From Paraliobacillus ryukyuensis (lineage in GTDB: Bacteria > Bacillota > Bacilli > Bacillales > Amphibacillaceae): a stretch of 64,000 bases of DNA. Position numbers and translations under genes: made by a program. The stretch covers positions 44,904 to 108,903 of the forward strand of contig NZ_QNRI01000011.1 of the NCBI RefSeq assembly GCF_003315295.1, written 5' to 3'. Below are positions 1-9,964 of this stretch, piece after piece (position 1 is the stretch's first letter; each line of letters opens with the position of its first letter). The notes beneath the pieces are model-generated. The model had not been told where the DNA came from. It ran no database searches and saw nothing but the letters and a program-made list of their open reading frames with translations.

Positions 1-27
1 TGAAAGTTAGTTTGTTAAAAAGTTTAT

Positions 28-64
28 AACTGGTATGTAGGTTCCTAATGCATACCAGTTTTTC
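28..64 (+). terminator. Rho-independent terminator upstream of the GH1 gene
   Basis: The ten-base arms AACTGGTATG and CATACCAGTT flank a short loop and are followed by a T-run. It probably ends a gene lying before the window. Because it sits just before the GH1 gene, a BglG/LicT-type antitermination role is conceivable, but no RAT sequence was recognised. Confidence 0.7.
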
Positions 65-125
65 CTAATCAAAACTCATCAAAATATAAATTAGTTTCTT
101 ATTTTTGATAAATGTCTGCTGATGA

Positions 126-1574
<1,449 letters not shown>

Positions 1575-1587
1575 CGATGCTAAGGAG

Positions 1588-1630
1588 TAGGCTGGGGCAA
1601 AACAAAATTTAATTACTCAAAATACGAATG
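1588..1630. repeat. Partial copy of the interspersed repeat found at 21.45-21.78 kb
   Basis: The stretch beginning GGCTGGGGCAAAAC and ending ATACGAATG resembles the left end of the larger element near 21.45 kb (GTTGGGACAAAGC ... ATACGAATG). Only about 40 bases match before the sequences diverge, so this is a truncated copy or a shared terminus. The comparison was made by eye. Confidence 0.4.
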
Positions 1631-1654
1631 TTATTTCCTCTAAATAGGGAGTGT

Positions 1655-1714
1655 AAACTAAACTGTGTAAGTTAAGAGAGCGTACCACTCTTACTTACAC
1701 AGTTTAGTTTTTTT
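1655..1714 (+). terminator. Long-stem terminator after the GH1 gene
   Basis: The arms beginning AAACTAAACTGTGTAAGT pair over about 23 bases with one bulged base. The hairpin is followed by seven T residues. It is a strong intrinsic terminator for the glucosidase gene. Confidence 0.85.
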
Positions 1715-1820
1715 ATTATAAAATAGAAATATATGATATGGAGCGGTTACACTTAGTTGGACAAATTAGTTAAGGTCAGTTGTTAGATTTGGTTCAATTA
1801 CAAACCAAGTGGCGTTAAAA

Positions 1821-2450
1821 ATGACCAGAAGAACGAGAAGAAGTTTTTCCAAAGCGTTCAAAGAACAAATGGGACAGTTGCATACGTCTTTGGCAAACCT
1901 CGTGCGAAGATTAGAAGAGAATACGAATTGACACCTTCTTCCTTTGATAAGTGGGTTCGACAGTATCATGATAATGGGTCGTTTCAGGAAAAAGACAATC
2001 GCAGACCGGAACAAGAAGAGTTAATCAAACTTCGGAAAGAAAATCAAAAACTAGCCATGGAAAACGATATTTGCACCTAAAGGTATAAAAGTATCTCCAC
2101 ATTTAACATGCTAGATACTCTAAAAAGCAGGCCGCGCTGATCATGGGACGAAAGTAGATGTGATCCGGAATAACCGTCACAAATACGCGGTATCAGCAAC
2201 GGTTTTTATGTACCGAGTAATCGCAGGTACAATGTGCTCATGTCTCAAATCGCTAGAAGTACGTACTATTATGAAGCAAAAATCCGTGATGACCAAGAAG
2301 AAGAATTAACCGATCTGATTATTGATATTTTCAAGCAAAGTCGAAGTAATTACGGGTAACGAAAGATTAAAATAGAACAAAAAAAGAAAGGCTGGATCGT
2401 TTCACGCCATCGCATTGGCCGAATCATGAAAGAACAAATGCTTGTTTGAA
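1821..2450 (+). pseudogene. Decayed IS3-family transposase (OrfA/OrfB remnants)
   Basis: From the ATG at 1821 the reading frame gives a transposase OrfA-like start (RRSFSKAFKEQM), then breaks. Pieces in other frames read SKWVRQYH and LIKLRKENQKLAMEND, the usual HTH/leucine-zipper region of OrfA. Further on, a broken OrfB-like part reads SRSNYG then KKGWIVSRHRIGRIMKEQ, typical of the IS150 group. Stop codons and frameshifts occur throughout and the DDE catalytic core is missing, so it cannot be active. Terminal inverted repeats were not identified. Confidence 0.8.
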
Positions 2451-2888
2451 ACATAGCCATCACCTCCTATGGTGGTATCTAATAATCAAAACTTTTCTGA
2501 CCTGGAGTCATTGATGTCTGCCTCGTTATTAGCACTTGATTCAAAAAAAGAGCATTTATAGCTACACTGTATCCAGATTGTTTTTTGACATTTGCTACCT
2601 AGACACTGTTATGGTTCAATCGGCATTAATAGATTATTATATAATGGGAATCAAAATATAGCAGAAATAATGGTTGTACAACAGTGGTTAAACCTTTTTT
2701 CGTGATGAACGACGAATAGCAGGCTAAATAAGCAGTCCGATATGGCTGTGAGGAGAGAAAGCAATGACTTTCTCATTAACAATACACATTCTGCGTTTCG
2801 AATATGACCTTTAAGGCCCCCCGAGGGGTATTCAATTGGAAATCCCTCTAAGATGGGCTCTTAAACATATTATACGAGGAGGGGGAAA
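2451..2888. other. Gene-poor region after the IS remnant
   Basis: No convincing gene. It probably holds further insertion-sequence debris, for example a short open stretch around 2470-2565, but nothing could be assigned. A G/C-rich patch near 2815-2825 (GGCCCCCCGAGGGG) stands out from the AT-rich surroundings. Confidence 0.4.
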
Positions 2889-3107
2889 ATGAACTATTGG
2901 AGATGGAACTCTAAAAAGAAATTTTTATGGAACTTAATTCAAGTACCCATTGTAATTATACTTATTACCATAATTTCTAATTCAGATTACGTTTCTCCTT
3001 TGAAATCAAAGTTAGTGATTTCTTTATTGGTTTTGATAACTATTTTATCTTTGGTTTATAACTATATAAAAATGAAAAATTGTGATAGAAATGAAAAAAA
3101 GAAATGA
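2889..3107 (+). CDS. Small two-helix membrane protein of unknown function
   Basis: The 72 residues hold two hydrophobic segments (about 14-30 and 42-58), separated by a short polar loop and followed by a Lys/Asn-rich tail. A strong ribosome-binding site, GAGGAGGGGG, precedes the ATG, which is the main reason to accept such a short gene. A possible hairpin terminator (CCAGG...CCTGG) lies about 25 bases after the stop. No family is recognised. It sits alone in the accessory patch between the IS remnant and the three-gene cassette. Confidence 0.55.
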   Translation: MNYWRWNSKKKFLWNLIQVPIVIILITIISNSDYVSPLKSKLVISLLVLITILSLVYNYIKMKNCDRNEKKK

Positions 3108-3449
3108 TATATATTTTTCATAAGTACACTCCAGGTGTAGAGATATTAAAGAGCCTGGTGTGCTTTGTGTGTCACGATTAGGTGATGTGTTTGGCACGAT
3201 TTAGATACAAAGGAAATAATTGAACCAAACTTCATATTACTATTTGCATACAATGTCGGATCATGTTAAAGATACTTTTGCATTTTTGCTTGACTAGAAC
3301 ATGCACTAAATCTAATCAATAACAGACCCAGAAAATATATAAATTGGTAAATTACACACGAAGCATTTCAAGAAGAACTGTTGCACTTAATTTTACAAAC
3401 TAGCTTATCTCGTAGATGATGAAACATTAATTTTTCCTCTAGTTAAATT
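3108..3449. other. Intergenic region without recognised gene
   Basis: Apart from a likely hairpin at about 3130-3163 (CACTCCAGG/CCTGGTGTG) behind the small membrane protein, no coding or structural signal is seen. Confidence 0.4.
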
Positions 3450-3476
3450 AAAAAAGCCCTCCTTAGTGAGGGCTTT
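3450..3476 (-). terminator. Terminator of the three-gene cassette
   Basis: The hairpin AAAGCCCTC / GAGGGCTTT on the minus strand is followed by a T-run. It lies immediately after the stop of the 340-residue gene and closes the 3482-5740 operon. Confidence 0.85.
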
Positions 3477-3481
3477 CAAAA

Positions 3482-4504
3482 TTATTTGTGTTCAATTTTT
3501 TTGTCGAACGTTGAAGAAGTTTCAAATAATGCTGCAACATCATTTAAATCCAGTAAATTCTTCTTTATTATAGATTCTATTACTTCCAAACCTATTTGTA
3601 TTCTAAATTGCTTTTTTTCTTCACTTAGAAAATGTTTAGCTGAATTATTGTATAGAGATTTTAATTTAGGTATTAAATAGCTATATAAATAAACAATAAA
3701 AAACGGCTCATTATTTTCAGCCTCAAACATTTTCAATTTTGATGATTGATTGACAAAGATTTGAGTGTTAGACATGTCATCAAGTGTAAAAACAATATCA
3801 ATATCAGCATTTCTTAATCTTGCAGTAATTGTCTTTAACGTCTCTCCGTTACTTATAAAAGCTTTAGTTATTATTAGTTCTGAAGTCTGGTCAGAAGTTC
3901 CACTAAAAATATTATGCTCATCACCTATATTACCGATAAAACCACTTATATTCATTAAAGTAATCCCATCATCTAGTAATCCTGCATTTTGAGTGTATTT
4001 AAAAAATAGCCAATTAAACAAATCTGGTGGCATTTGATAATCATCATCAATTTTGGATATGTACTGGGTTCCAACTAATTTTTTCACTCTATCTACATGA
4101 AATTCATTAGATGAACAAATGATTAAATGTACAGAGTCTTTTATGTTAAAAAAGTATACCATTATTTGCGCATAGTTTACTCTATTCGCTTTAGAAAGAA
4201 AATTTCCATTTGAATCCTTTTTTTTCCTTTTTGTAAATTCAATATCCGCAGGAACAAAAAAGTATTCAACACTATCTTCTTGTTCATTAATATCATAGAA
4301 TGATATGTCATTTTGTTGAGATACTTCTCCCCAAGTAAAGTAAAAGTTTTTTTCTTCTTCCGATAAATGCTCTGCCTTTTTGCTGTCACGTGATGCGATT
4401 TTAAGAGGGTCAGTATATTTTCTATTTAAAATATTTTTTTTGACATCAATTAAACTATTTATCTTCGTTAACTTAAATAATTTACAAGTTACTTTGGATT
4501 TCAT
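3482..4504 (-). CDS. Unknown 340-residue protein, third gene of a three-gene cassette
   Basis: No family could be named. The protein is soluble in appearance: there is no signal peptide or membrane helix, it is Lys/Asn-rich, and it has a mixed alpha/beta pattern. Readable landmarks are a charged N-terminal third, a segment VHLIICSSNEFHVDRV near residues 128-143, and a C-terminal helical part. No nucleotidyltransferase, Walker, nuclease or HTH motif is obvious. It starts four bases after the stop of the preceding membrane gene and is followed by a clear terminator, so it is co-transcribed with both upstream genes. A defence role is only inferred from the cassette layout and the neighbourhood (IS debris, guaA 3' side). 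Confidence 0.75.
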   Translation of the reverse strand: MKSKVTCKLFKLTKINSLIDVKKNILNRKYTDPLKIASRDSKKAEHLSEEEKNFYFTWGEVSQQNDISFYDINEQEDSVEYFFVPADIEFTKRKKKDSNGNFLSKANRVNYAQIMVYFFNIKDSVHLIICSSNEFHVDRVKKLVGTQYISKIDDDYQMPPDLFNWLFFKYTQNAGLLDDGITLMNISGFIGNIGDEHNIFSGTSDQTSELIITKAFISNGETLKTITARLRNADIDIVFTLDDMSNTQIFVNQSSKLKMFEAENNEPFFIVYLYSYLIPKLKSLYNNSAKHFLSEEKKQFRIQIGLEVIESIIKKNLLDLNDVAALFETSSTFDKKIEHK

Positions 4505-4508
4505 TAAC

Positions 4509-5228
4509 TTACTCCTCCCCCTTACAACTTACTATTAAAGGCTCAAAATTAACCTTTATCAGACATTTAGAAATTAACCTTACAATTTTAACAAATTTAC
4601 TTGACATTATAACTAAATCCAAACTAGTCTCATCATTTTTAACTCTAATAGGCTTAACATTAAACTGTTCAGTTAATTTATACGGTCTCTCTTTAAATGA
4701 ATTTCCTTTAATATTCACTTTTTCTAACAGATTAATTGATATTCTGCGCTCATACAACTTATATATACCATCTAAATTATTATCCCATTTATCACGAAAA
4801 GAAATATCTAATAATTCGGGATTAAAATAAATATCAAATGAAATTCCAAGCTTTTTAATTAATAATGTTGGTATCCATCCCTGTGGCTTTAAAATTATTT
4901 CAATTTCAACATTTTTTGAGAAGTATTCATAATTAGTCGGTGAAAATTTCATTGTAGTTCTTTTATTTCCATTAAGTTTAGTATTAACTGTTACATCCAT
5001 TCTTTTAAAATTAGTTCTTATCTTACCTACTAAATATGAAGATATTTCCAACATTAACCCAATGAAAAGTGCTATCAAAGCACTCAATACTGTTTTTTTT
5101 AACAAATCACTTTCATAGCCTAATTTCTCTATGAAATTATATACGAAATTTTCTTTATTAGTAGCTACGAACGCAACAAAAAGTGTAATTGCAAAAGTTT
5201 TAAATAATTGTACCACTTTATTTTTCAT
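4509..5228 (-). CDS. Two-TM membrane protein with beta-rich C-terminal domain, second gene of cassette
   Basis: A 239-residue protein with two N-terminal hydrophobic helices (about 8-25 and 45-68) joined by a short loop. A cytoplasmic-looking domain of alternating short beta-type segments follows (about 78-230). This architecture recalls the 2TM plus beta-barrel effectors associated with CBASS (Cap15-like), but I see no sequence motif that proves it and no CD-NTase gene is nearby. The ATG overlaps the stop of the 171-residue gene in an ATGA arrangement, which implies translational coupling. Other possibilities are a membrane scaffold or sensor. Function unknown. Confidence 0.7.
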   Translation of the reverse strand: MKNKVVQLFKTFAITLFVAFVATNKENFVYNFIEKLGYESDLLKKTVLSALIALFIGLMLEISSYLVGKIRTNFKRMDVTVNTKLNGNKRTTMKFSPTNYEYFSKNVEIEIILKPQGWIPTLLIKKLGISFDIYFNPELLDISFRDKWDNNLDGIYKLYERRISINLLEKVNIKGNSFKERPYKLTEQFNVKPIRVKNDETSLDLVIMSSKFVKIVRLISKCLIKVNFEPLIVSCKGEE

Positions 5229-5740
5229 ACCAGCATCCTCGGCCCAAAGCTAATAAACTCTATTAGTTTCTTTACATCTATATATTCTTCCTCAGACAAT
5301 CCACTATCAATTCCTAAAACACCATTTGATTTTAAAGTAACCATATGGTTACCTTTGGATCTAAAAAATAACTGCATAATCTCATAATCTTGATTTTGAA
5401 GTAAAGCTTCTATTGATTCTAAATTAAACTCTTCACCTTCTAACAAATCTTCAATTTCATAATTTTTAAATTTACAGTCTACCAGTGATAAATTGAACCT
5501 ATCTTGCATTAGTATAAGGTTCAGGTATTTATGATTACTCAACATAAGTTGCTTCACTGTACTATAAACAAAGATATTATAGATTTGGTCATCCATCAAA
5601 AAAGCATTAAAATCTTGAGGAGAATATGGGATTGCGAATGAATAACCCTTTTTACTAACAATACAATCCTTCAAAAAAACCTGTTTATAAAAAGGAGGAT
5701 TCTTTTCATTTGGCTGGAATAGAATTTTAAAATATTTCAT
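5225..5740 (-). CDS. Unknown 171-residue protein, first gene of cassette
   Basis: A soluble, acidic to neutral protein without recognisable motifs, beginning MKYFKILFQPNEKNPPFYK. A GGAGGAACC stretch lies five or so bases before the ATG, supporting the start. It heads a three-gene minus-strand operon whose members overlap or lie four bases apart. AT-rich sequence upstream (5760-5830) contains possible -10 boxes such as TATAAT, but no confident promoter. Function not assignable. Confidence 0.7.
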   Translation of the reverse strand: MKYFKILFQPNEKNPPFYKQVFLKDCIVSKKGYSFAIPYSPQDFNAFLMDDQIYNIFVYSTVKQLMLSNHKYLNLILMQDRFNLSLVDCKFKNYEIEDLLEGEEFNLESIEALLQNQDYEIMQLFFRSKGNHMVTLKSNGVLGIDSGLSEEEYIDVKKLIEFISFGPRMLV

Positions 5741-5925
5741 TACAGGTTCCTCCTTTTTTATAAATTCTTAAATGAAATATTTATTATAGTAATATAATAC
5801 CAAATCAACATTTCGTTTGCATTACAAAATCTAATATAAATGCAATTTGAATAACATCAAAACTATAAATATCCCACCAAAGATATTCTCTTTTTGGGGG
5901 GATGAAATGGTGGGGAACCAAATAA

Positions 5926-5982
5926 GAACAAGCCTATTTTACAGTTCACAATCACAATGGACATTGTAAAATAGGCTTGTTC
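5926..5982 (-). terminator. Terminator downstream of guaA
   Basis: Perfect 18-base arms GAACAAGCCTATTTTACA / TGTAAAATAGGCTTGTTC flank a 21-base loop. The hairpin lies 20 bases past the guaA stop codon. It also separates the housekeeping region from the cassette. Confidence 0.8.
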
Positions 5983-6003
5983 ACTTCAAATTATTTTTGT
6001 TAT

Positions 6004-7542
6004 TTATTCCCACTCAATCGTAGCTGGTGGCTTGCTCGTCACATCATACACAATACGGTTAACATGGTCGACTTCGTTCACAATTCGATTCGATATTTTC
6101 TCTAATACTTCCCACGGGATTCTCGCCCAATCCGATGTCATGCCATCAATAGAGGTTACAGCACGGATACCGATCGTGTGGTCATACGTTCTGGCATCAC
6201 CCATGACACCGACACTTTTGATGTCCGGTAAGACAGTGAAGTATTGCCAAATATCACGATCTAAACCCGCTAAAGCAATCTCTTCACGCAAGATCCAATC
6301 TGATTCACGAACAATTTCCACTTTTTCAGGTGTTACTTCGCCTAGTACACGAATACCTAAACCTGGTCCTGGGAATGGTTGACGCCAAACAATTGCTTCT
6401 GGTACGCCTAACTCTAATCCAAGCGCGCGTACTTCATCTTTAAATAATGTGTTTAATGGCTCAAGTAATTCAAACTGCATGTCTTCTGGTAAGCCACCAA
6501 CATTATGGTGCGATTTAATTGTTTGCGCTGTTTCCGTACCACTTTCGACAATATCGGTATACAGTGTACCTTGTGCAAGGAAGTCCATATCTTTTAATTT
6601 ATCTGCTTCATCATCGAACACATAAATAAATTCGTTTCCGATAATTTTACGTTTTTGCTCTGGATCTGTGACCCCTTTTAGCTTACTTAAAAAGCGATCT
6701 TGCGCGTCCACTTTGATAATATTCATATGGAAGCCATCACGAAAGGTTTCCATCACCATGTCGCCTTCATTTTTACGAAGTAAGCCGTGATCAACAAAAA
6801 TACACGTTAATTGATCGCCAATTGCTTTATGGATTAATGCGGCTACAACAGAAGAATCCACACCGCCACTTAAGGCACATAACACTTTACGATCGCCCAC
6901 TATGTTTTGGATTTTTTCTACTTCTTGTTCTACGAAATTAGCCATTGTCCAATCTCCAGTACAATCACAAACACCAAAAACAAATTGCTTCAATAAATCA
7001 TTTCCGTAAATCGTGTTACGTACTTCTGGATGGAATTGGACACCATACATTTGTTTTTGTTCATTACTCATAGCTGCAACTGGTGTAGATGTACTTGTTG
7101 CTTCCACTACGAAATCAGACGGAGCTTCGATAATCTTATCGCTGTGACTCATCCAAACGGTTTGTTCATTTGGCGTGCCTGTAAATAGCTTTGCATTGTC
7201 GGTGACATGAATATCCGCCTTACCATATTCACGTTCATTCGCTCGTTCGACTTTTCCATCAAAATGATGGGTCATTAATTGCATGCCGTAGCAAATGCCC
7301 AACACAGGAATACCTAAGTCAAAGATACCTTCGTCGCAACGAAAACTATCTTCATCATACACACTATATGGACCGCCAGATAAAATAATTCCTTTGGGAT
7401 TCATTGCTTTAATCTCTTCAACTGTTAATCGATGGGAATGCAACTCACTATAGACACCAAATTCTCTAATCCGTCGTGTGATTAACTGGTTATATTGACT
7501 ACCAAAATCTAATACAAGTACTAATTCATTGTTTACTTGCAA
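6004..7542 (-). CDS. guaA: GMP synthase (glutamine-hydrolysing)
   Basis: Converts XMP to GMP with glutamine and ATP, the last step of guanine nucleotide synthesis. The 512-residue length is typical. The N-terminal class I amidotransferase domain has the catalytic Cys in GICYGMQ (about residue 84) and the His in GVQFHPEV. The ATP-pyrophosphatase domain has the P-loop SGGVDSS (about 223). The C-terminal dimerisation domain carries [15 protein letters not shown] and ends in ATIEWE. It lies downstream of yeaC-yeaD-yebA homologues as in B. subtilis, but its own guanine riboswitch controls it. The guaA 3' end is a known integration hotspot, and here it adjoins an unrelated accessory cassette. Confidence 0.98.
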   Translation of the reverse strand: MQVNNELVLVLDFGSQYNQLITRRIREFGVYSELHSHRLTVEEIKAMNPKGIILSGGPYSVYDEDSFRCDEGIFDLGIPVLGICYGMQLMTHHFDGKVERANEREYGKADIHVTDNAKLFTGTPNEQTVWMSHSDKIIEAPSDFVVEATSTSTPVAAMSNEQKQMYGVQFHPEVRNTIYGNDLLKQFVFGVCDCTGDWTMANFVEQEVEKIQNIVGDRKVLCALSGGVDSSVVAALIHKAIGDQLTCIFVDHGLLRKNEGDMVMETFRDGFHMNIIKVDAQDRFLSKLKGVTDPEQKRKIIGNEFIYVFDDEADKLKDMDFLAQGTLYTDIVESGTETAQTIKSHHNVGGLPEDMQFELLEPLNTLFKDEVRALGLELGVPEAIVWRQPFPGPGLGIRVLGEVTPEKVEIVRESDWILREEIALAGLDRDIWQYFTVLPDIKSVGVMGDARTYDHTIGIRAVTSIDGMTSDWARIPWEVLEKISNRIVNEVDHVNRIVYDVTSKPPATIEWE

Positions 7543-7582
7543 ACCTGTCAGCTCCTTCTTTCCTTAACCTTACCATTTTTAT

Positions 7583-7613
7583 AAAAAACTGCCCTCTTGT
7601 AACAAGAAGACAG
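7583..7613 (-). terminator. Riboswitch expression-platform terminator for guaA
   Basis: On the minus strand CTGTCTTCTTG and CAAGAGGGCAG pair over eleven positions and are followed by six T residues. An alternative upstream hairpin (GGCAGATAAAC...ATCTGTC, about 7607-7638) shares the 5' arm and can serve as antiterminator. This predicts transcription stopping when guanine is bound. Confidence 0.85.
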
Positions 7614-7635
7614 ATAAAAAACGTACGTTTATCTG

Positions 7636-7706
7636 CCTCCATAGTCGAGCTATTTACGGTTACTCGCTAGAAACTCTCGAACCCTATTATCGAGATTATA
7701 TAGAGG
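7636..7706 (-). promoter_or_regulatory. Guanine-sensing purine riboswitch aptamer of guaA
   Basis: The minus strand has a P1 helix (CCTCTATA with TATGGAGG), the J1/2 sequence ATAATCTCG, a P2 hairpin, the J2/3 sequence GTTTCTA, a P3 loop containing ACCGTAAAT, and J3/1 reading GACTAT. The discriminating base in J3/1 is C, which by family knowledge specifies guanine/hypoxanthine and not adenine. It lies directly before the terminator and guaA. Confidence 0.93.
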
Positions 7707-7750
7707 TAGCTTTCATATTTCTCTTATTCTATCAACGCCATTTCTATTGG

Positions 7751-9964
7751 TCAAGATAATCTCTTGTTTAACATATCTTTCCACAATCGATGTGCTTCGG
7801 TAACTTGTACTGGCGCTGTTTCTTTGCGATATAAAATTTGCTCATATATTTCCGTTAGTTGTGTCATCTGATTTGTTCCTAACTGTTTATCAACTGTGGT
7901 TGCATATTCTCGTAAGGTCTGTGAAGAAGCCTTTTTCATACCATCGTGCTGTAACTTACCAAGTAGATAGTGATACCCATGTTCAAAGTCTTGCATACTA
8001 GCAAAGTTATCATAACGATGGAGCATCCATTTTGTCATCCATTTATATCGTGTTACATACAATGTGACCGCAGCGCCAACAAGAACAACGAACATTCCAA
8101 GAATCAACCATAGTGGCATGATGAATTCACTATTTTCTTGTGCACTTGATGCATTCTGCTCAGCCTCTTCTTGTTTTTCCTGCTCTTCGGGTTGCTGTTC
8201 TTCTTGTTGTTGCTCTTCTCCATTCATTGTGTCTTCTTCCGTAGAGGTATCTGTTTGTTCCCCGCTTGTTTCTTGATAGAAATTCACACTATTAGAGAAC
8301 CCAACTGTTGGTTCAAACGGTACCCAACCTACTTCTGGAAAATATACTTCTACCCAAGAGTGCGCATTTCCATTGGTTACTTCATACGTTTTGATGTCTC
8401 CTGGTTGAACGACACTATCATCTAATTGACCACCTGTAAATCCTTTTACCCAACGTGTTGGTATATCTAATGCTCGCAACATAACAACCATTGAGGTAGA
8501 AAAGTTATCACAATAGCCAACTTGAGTCTCAAATAAGAATTGATCAACATAGTCTTGACCACGAGCAGGGACAGCAACATCTTCTGTTTTATATTCAAAT
8601 CCACTTGCACCAAAATAGCGCTCAATCGATTTTGTTTTATCGTAACGATTATTATCTTCTGCAGTAATATTTTCAGCAAGTTCAATCACTCGATCTGGTA
8701 AACTATTTGGTAGTTGTAAATAACGATCGGTTATCTCTGTAGGGTCATTGTGATTGTTTTCTTTTAATTGAGTAATAGAAAAGGAAGGATAATCATATTG
8801 AATTTGGTAATTACCATTCATCTGTTGTAAATCTGCGTGTTCCGTTTCAATAATACCTGTCTCTTGATCTAACAAATAATCAACGGGATCTGAACTAGTT
8901 ATTGTTCGCGTTCCGTATGGATAAACCGCTCTAGTGAAATTAGCTCCACTGGTATAAGAGATCGTGGCTTCTAATTCATTGGTTTCCACCTCAGATGTAA
9001 ATAGATTTAAATCAATCTCTCCATTCGCTTGTGAGTGATAATCTAATTCCGTCGAACGCTCCCAGCCCTTTCCTGTATACTCATCTTTAGACTCAATCCT
9101 CCAATAATGCTGCCGTGGTGATTCTGCAATAAAAACAGTAGTGTTATCTTGAATAAATGAACCACCAAGTTGTGAATCATCTTCGCCGTAACCTACTTTT
9201 TTCGTAACATCACTGCCTCCTTCACCAAATCCAGCATAATTTGCCGTACTCGTTAAAAAAGGAACAGGATCTGGCCACTTGGGCTCAAATTTAGGAGCAG
9301 CAAAACCTACCGCTGTTAAAATGGGCAATAACACTAATACGGGGAGTAAACTGGATACAAACCATTTCCCGAATACTGGACGTATTGATTCTCGCTTCAT
9401 TTGATTAAGATAACTAGATACCGCTAAAACGAATAACGAAATAACCAACGCACGAATAATTGCTCCATTCGCTTGATAGGTCGTGAAGGTGTCTAATATA
9501 GTAATATATATAAATGTGAACAGTACAAATAAAAAAACACGGTTGATGACAACCAACCAATAATACAGTAAATAGCTAATTAACCATAGCAATACTAAGA
9601 ATAGCATTGTCCGAAAAAAAGGCGTAAATGCAGTGAAGACGGGTTGTTGGATTAACTGAATATTATACTGTAGTTGCAGATAAAATTCTTGAAACCACGC
9701 TGAAGTTGTGATTGTTGCTTGTAAAAACAAACCGTCTAAAATGACGACTGCCGCTATTGTTTTTAATGGGATGGCAATCCATCGCGTAAGTTTAATTAAT
9801 GATAATAAAAAACAAAAGCCTGCAAATAAAACAAAAGCAATAACATTGCCTGTATCTGAGATATCTCCCAAAGGATATAGCCATTCTAAAAGCAAAAGAA
9901 ATCCACCTACATAAAGCAATACAGAAAATACTTTCGATTGTGTTATTTGTTGGTGTTTCGGCAT
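7751..9964 (-). CDS. yebA: Membrane-bound transglutaminase-like protein (YebA/TgpA type)
   Basis: A 737-residue protein. About six hydrophobic helices occupy residues 10-215. An extracytoplasmic region follows, then a transglutaminase-like domain with Cys in VGYCDNFS (about 483), His in NAHSWVEVYF (about 531) and an Asp/Glu in the following strand. After that come a low-complexity Glu/Gln linker (about 575-615), a transmembrane helix (about 625-645) and a cytoplasmic DUF4129-like tail. The stop/start overlap with the DUF58 gene (shared base 9964) shows one operon. These proteins are expected to act with the MoxR ATPase and the DUF58 protein in an envelope function that remains undefined. The start is supported by synteny. 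Confidence 0.9.
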   Translation of the reverse strand: MPKHQQITQSKVFSVLLYVGGFLLLLEWLYPLGDISDTGNVIAFVLFAGFCFLLSLIKLTRWIAIPLKTIAAVVILDGLFLQATITTSAWFQEFYLQLQYNIQLIQQPVFTAFTPFFRTMLFLVLLWLISYLLYYWLVVINRVFLFVLFTFIYITILDTFTTYQANGAIIRALVISLFVLAVSSYLNQMKRESIRPVFGKWFVSSLLPVLVLLPILTAVGFAAPKFEPKWPDPVPFLTSTANYAGFGEGGSDVTKKVGYGEDDSQLGGSFIQDNTTVFIAESPRQHYWRIESKDEYTGKGWERSTELDYHSQANGEIDLNLFTSEVETNELEATISYTSGANFTRAVYPYGTRTITSSDPVDYLLDQETGIIETEHADLQQMNGNYQIQYDYPSFSITQLKENNHNDPTEITDRYLQLPNSLPDRVIELAENITAEDNNRYDKTKSIERYFGASGFEYKTEDVAVPARGQDYVDQFLFETQVGYCDNFSTSMVVMLRALDIPTRWVKGFTGGQLDDSVVQPGDIKTYEVTNGNAHSWVEVYFPEVGWVPFEPTVGFSNSVNFYQETSGEQTDTSTEEDTMNGEEQQQEEQQPEEQEKQEEAEQNASSAQENSEFIMPLWLILGMFVVLVGAAVTLYVTRYKWMTKWMLHRYDNFASMQDFEHGYHYLLGKLQHDGMKKASSQTLREYATTVDKQLGTNQMTQLTEIYEQILYRKETAPVQVTEAHRLWKDMLNKRLS

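Noticed and set aside
2889..3107. Small membrane protein as part of the IS remnant
   Set aside because: It has its own strong ribosome-binding site and no similarity to transposase accessory proteins, so it is listed as a separate gene.
4509..5228. CBASS system based on the two-TM beta-rich protein
   Set aside because: No cyclase (CD-NTase) with its nucleotidyltransferase signature is present in the cassette, so a CBASS call cannot be supported.
5904..5966. Short frame starting at ATG after GGGGGGATGAA near 5.9 kb
   Set aside because: The 19-codon frame lies inside the guaA terminator region and gives no recognisable peptide.
6004..6025. guaA 3' end as an att site for the three-gene cassette
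   Set aside because: No second copy of the guaA terminal sequence was found on the other side of the cassette, so integration there is not demonstrated.
8064..8425. Plus-strand frames opposite the transglutaminase gene
   Set aside because: Ser/Cys-rich translations arise from the antisense of the Glu/Gln linker of a well-supported gene.
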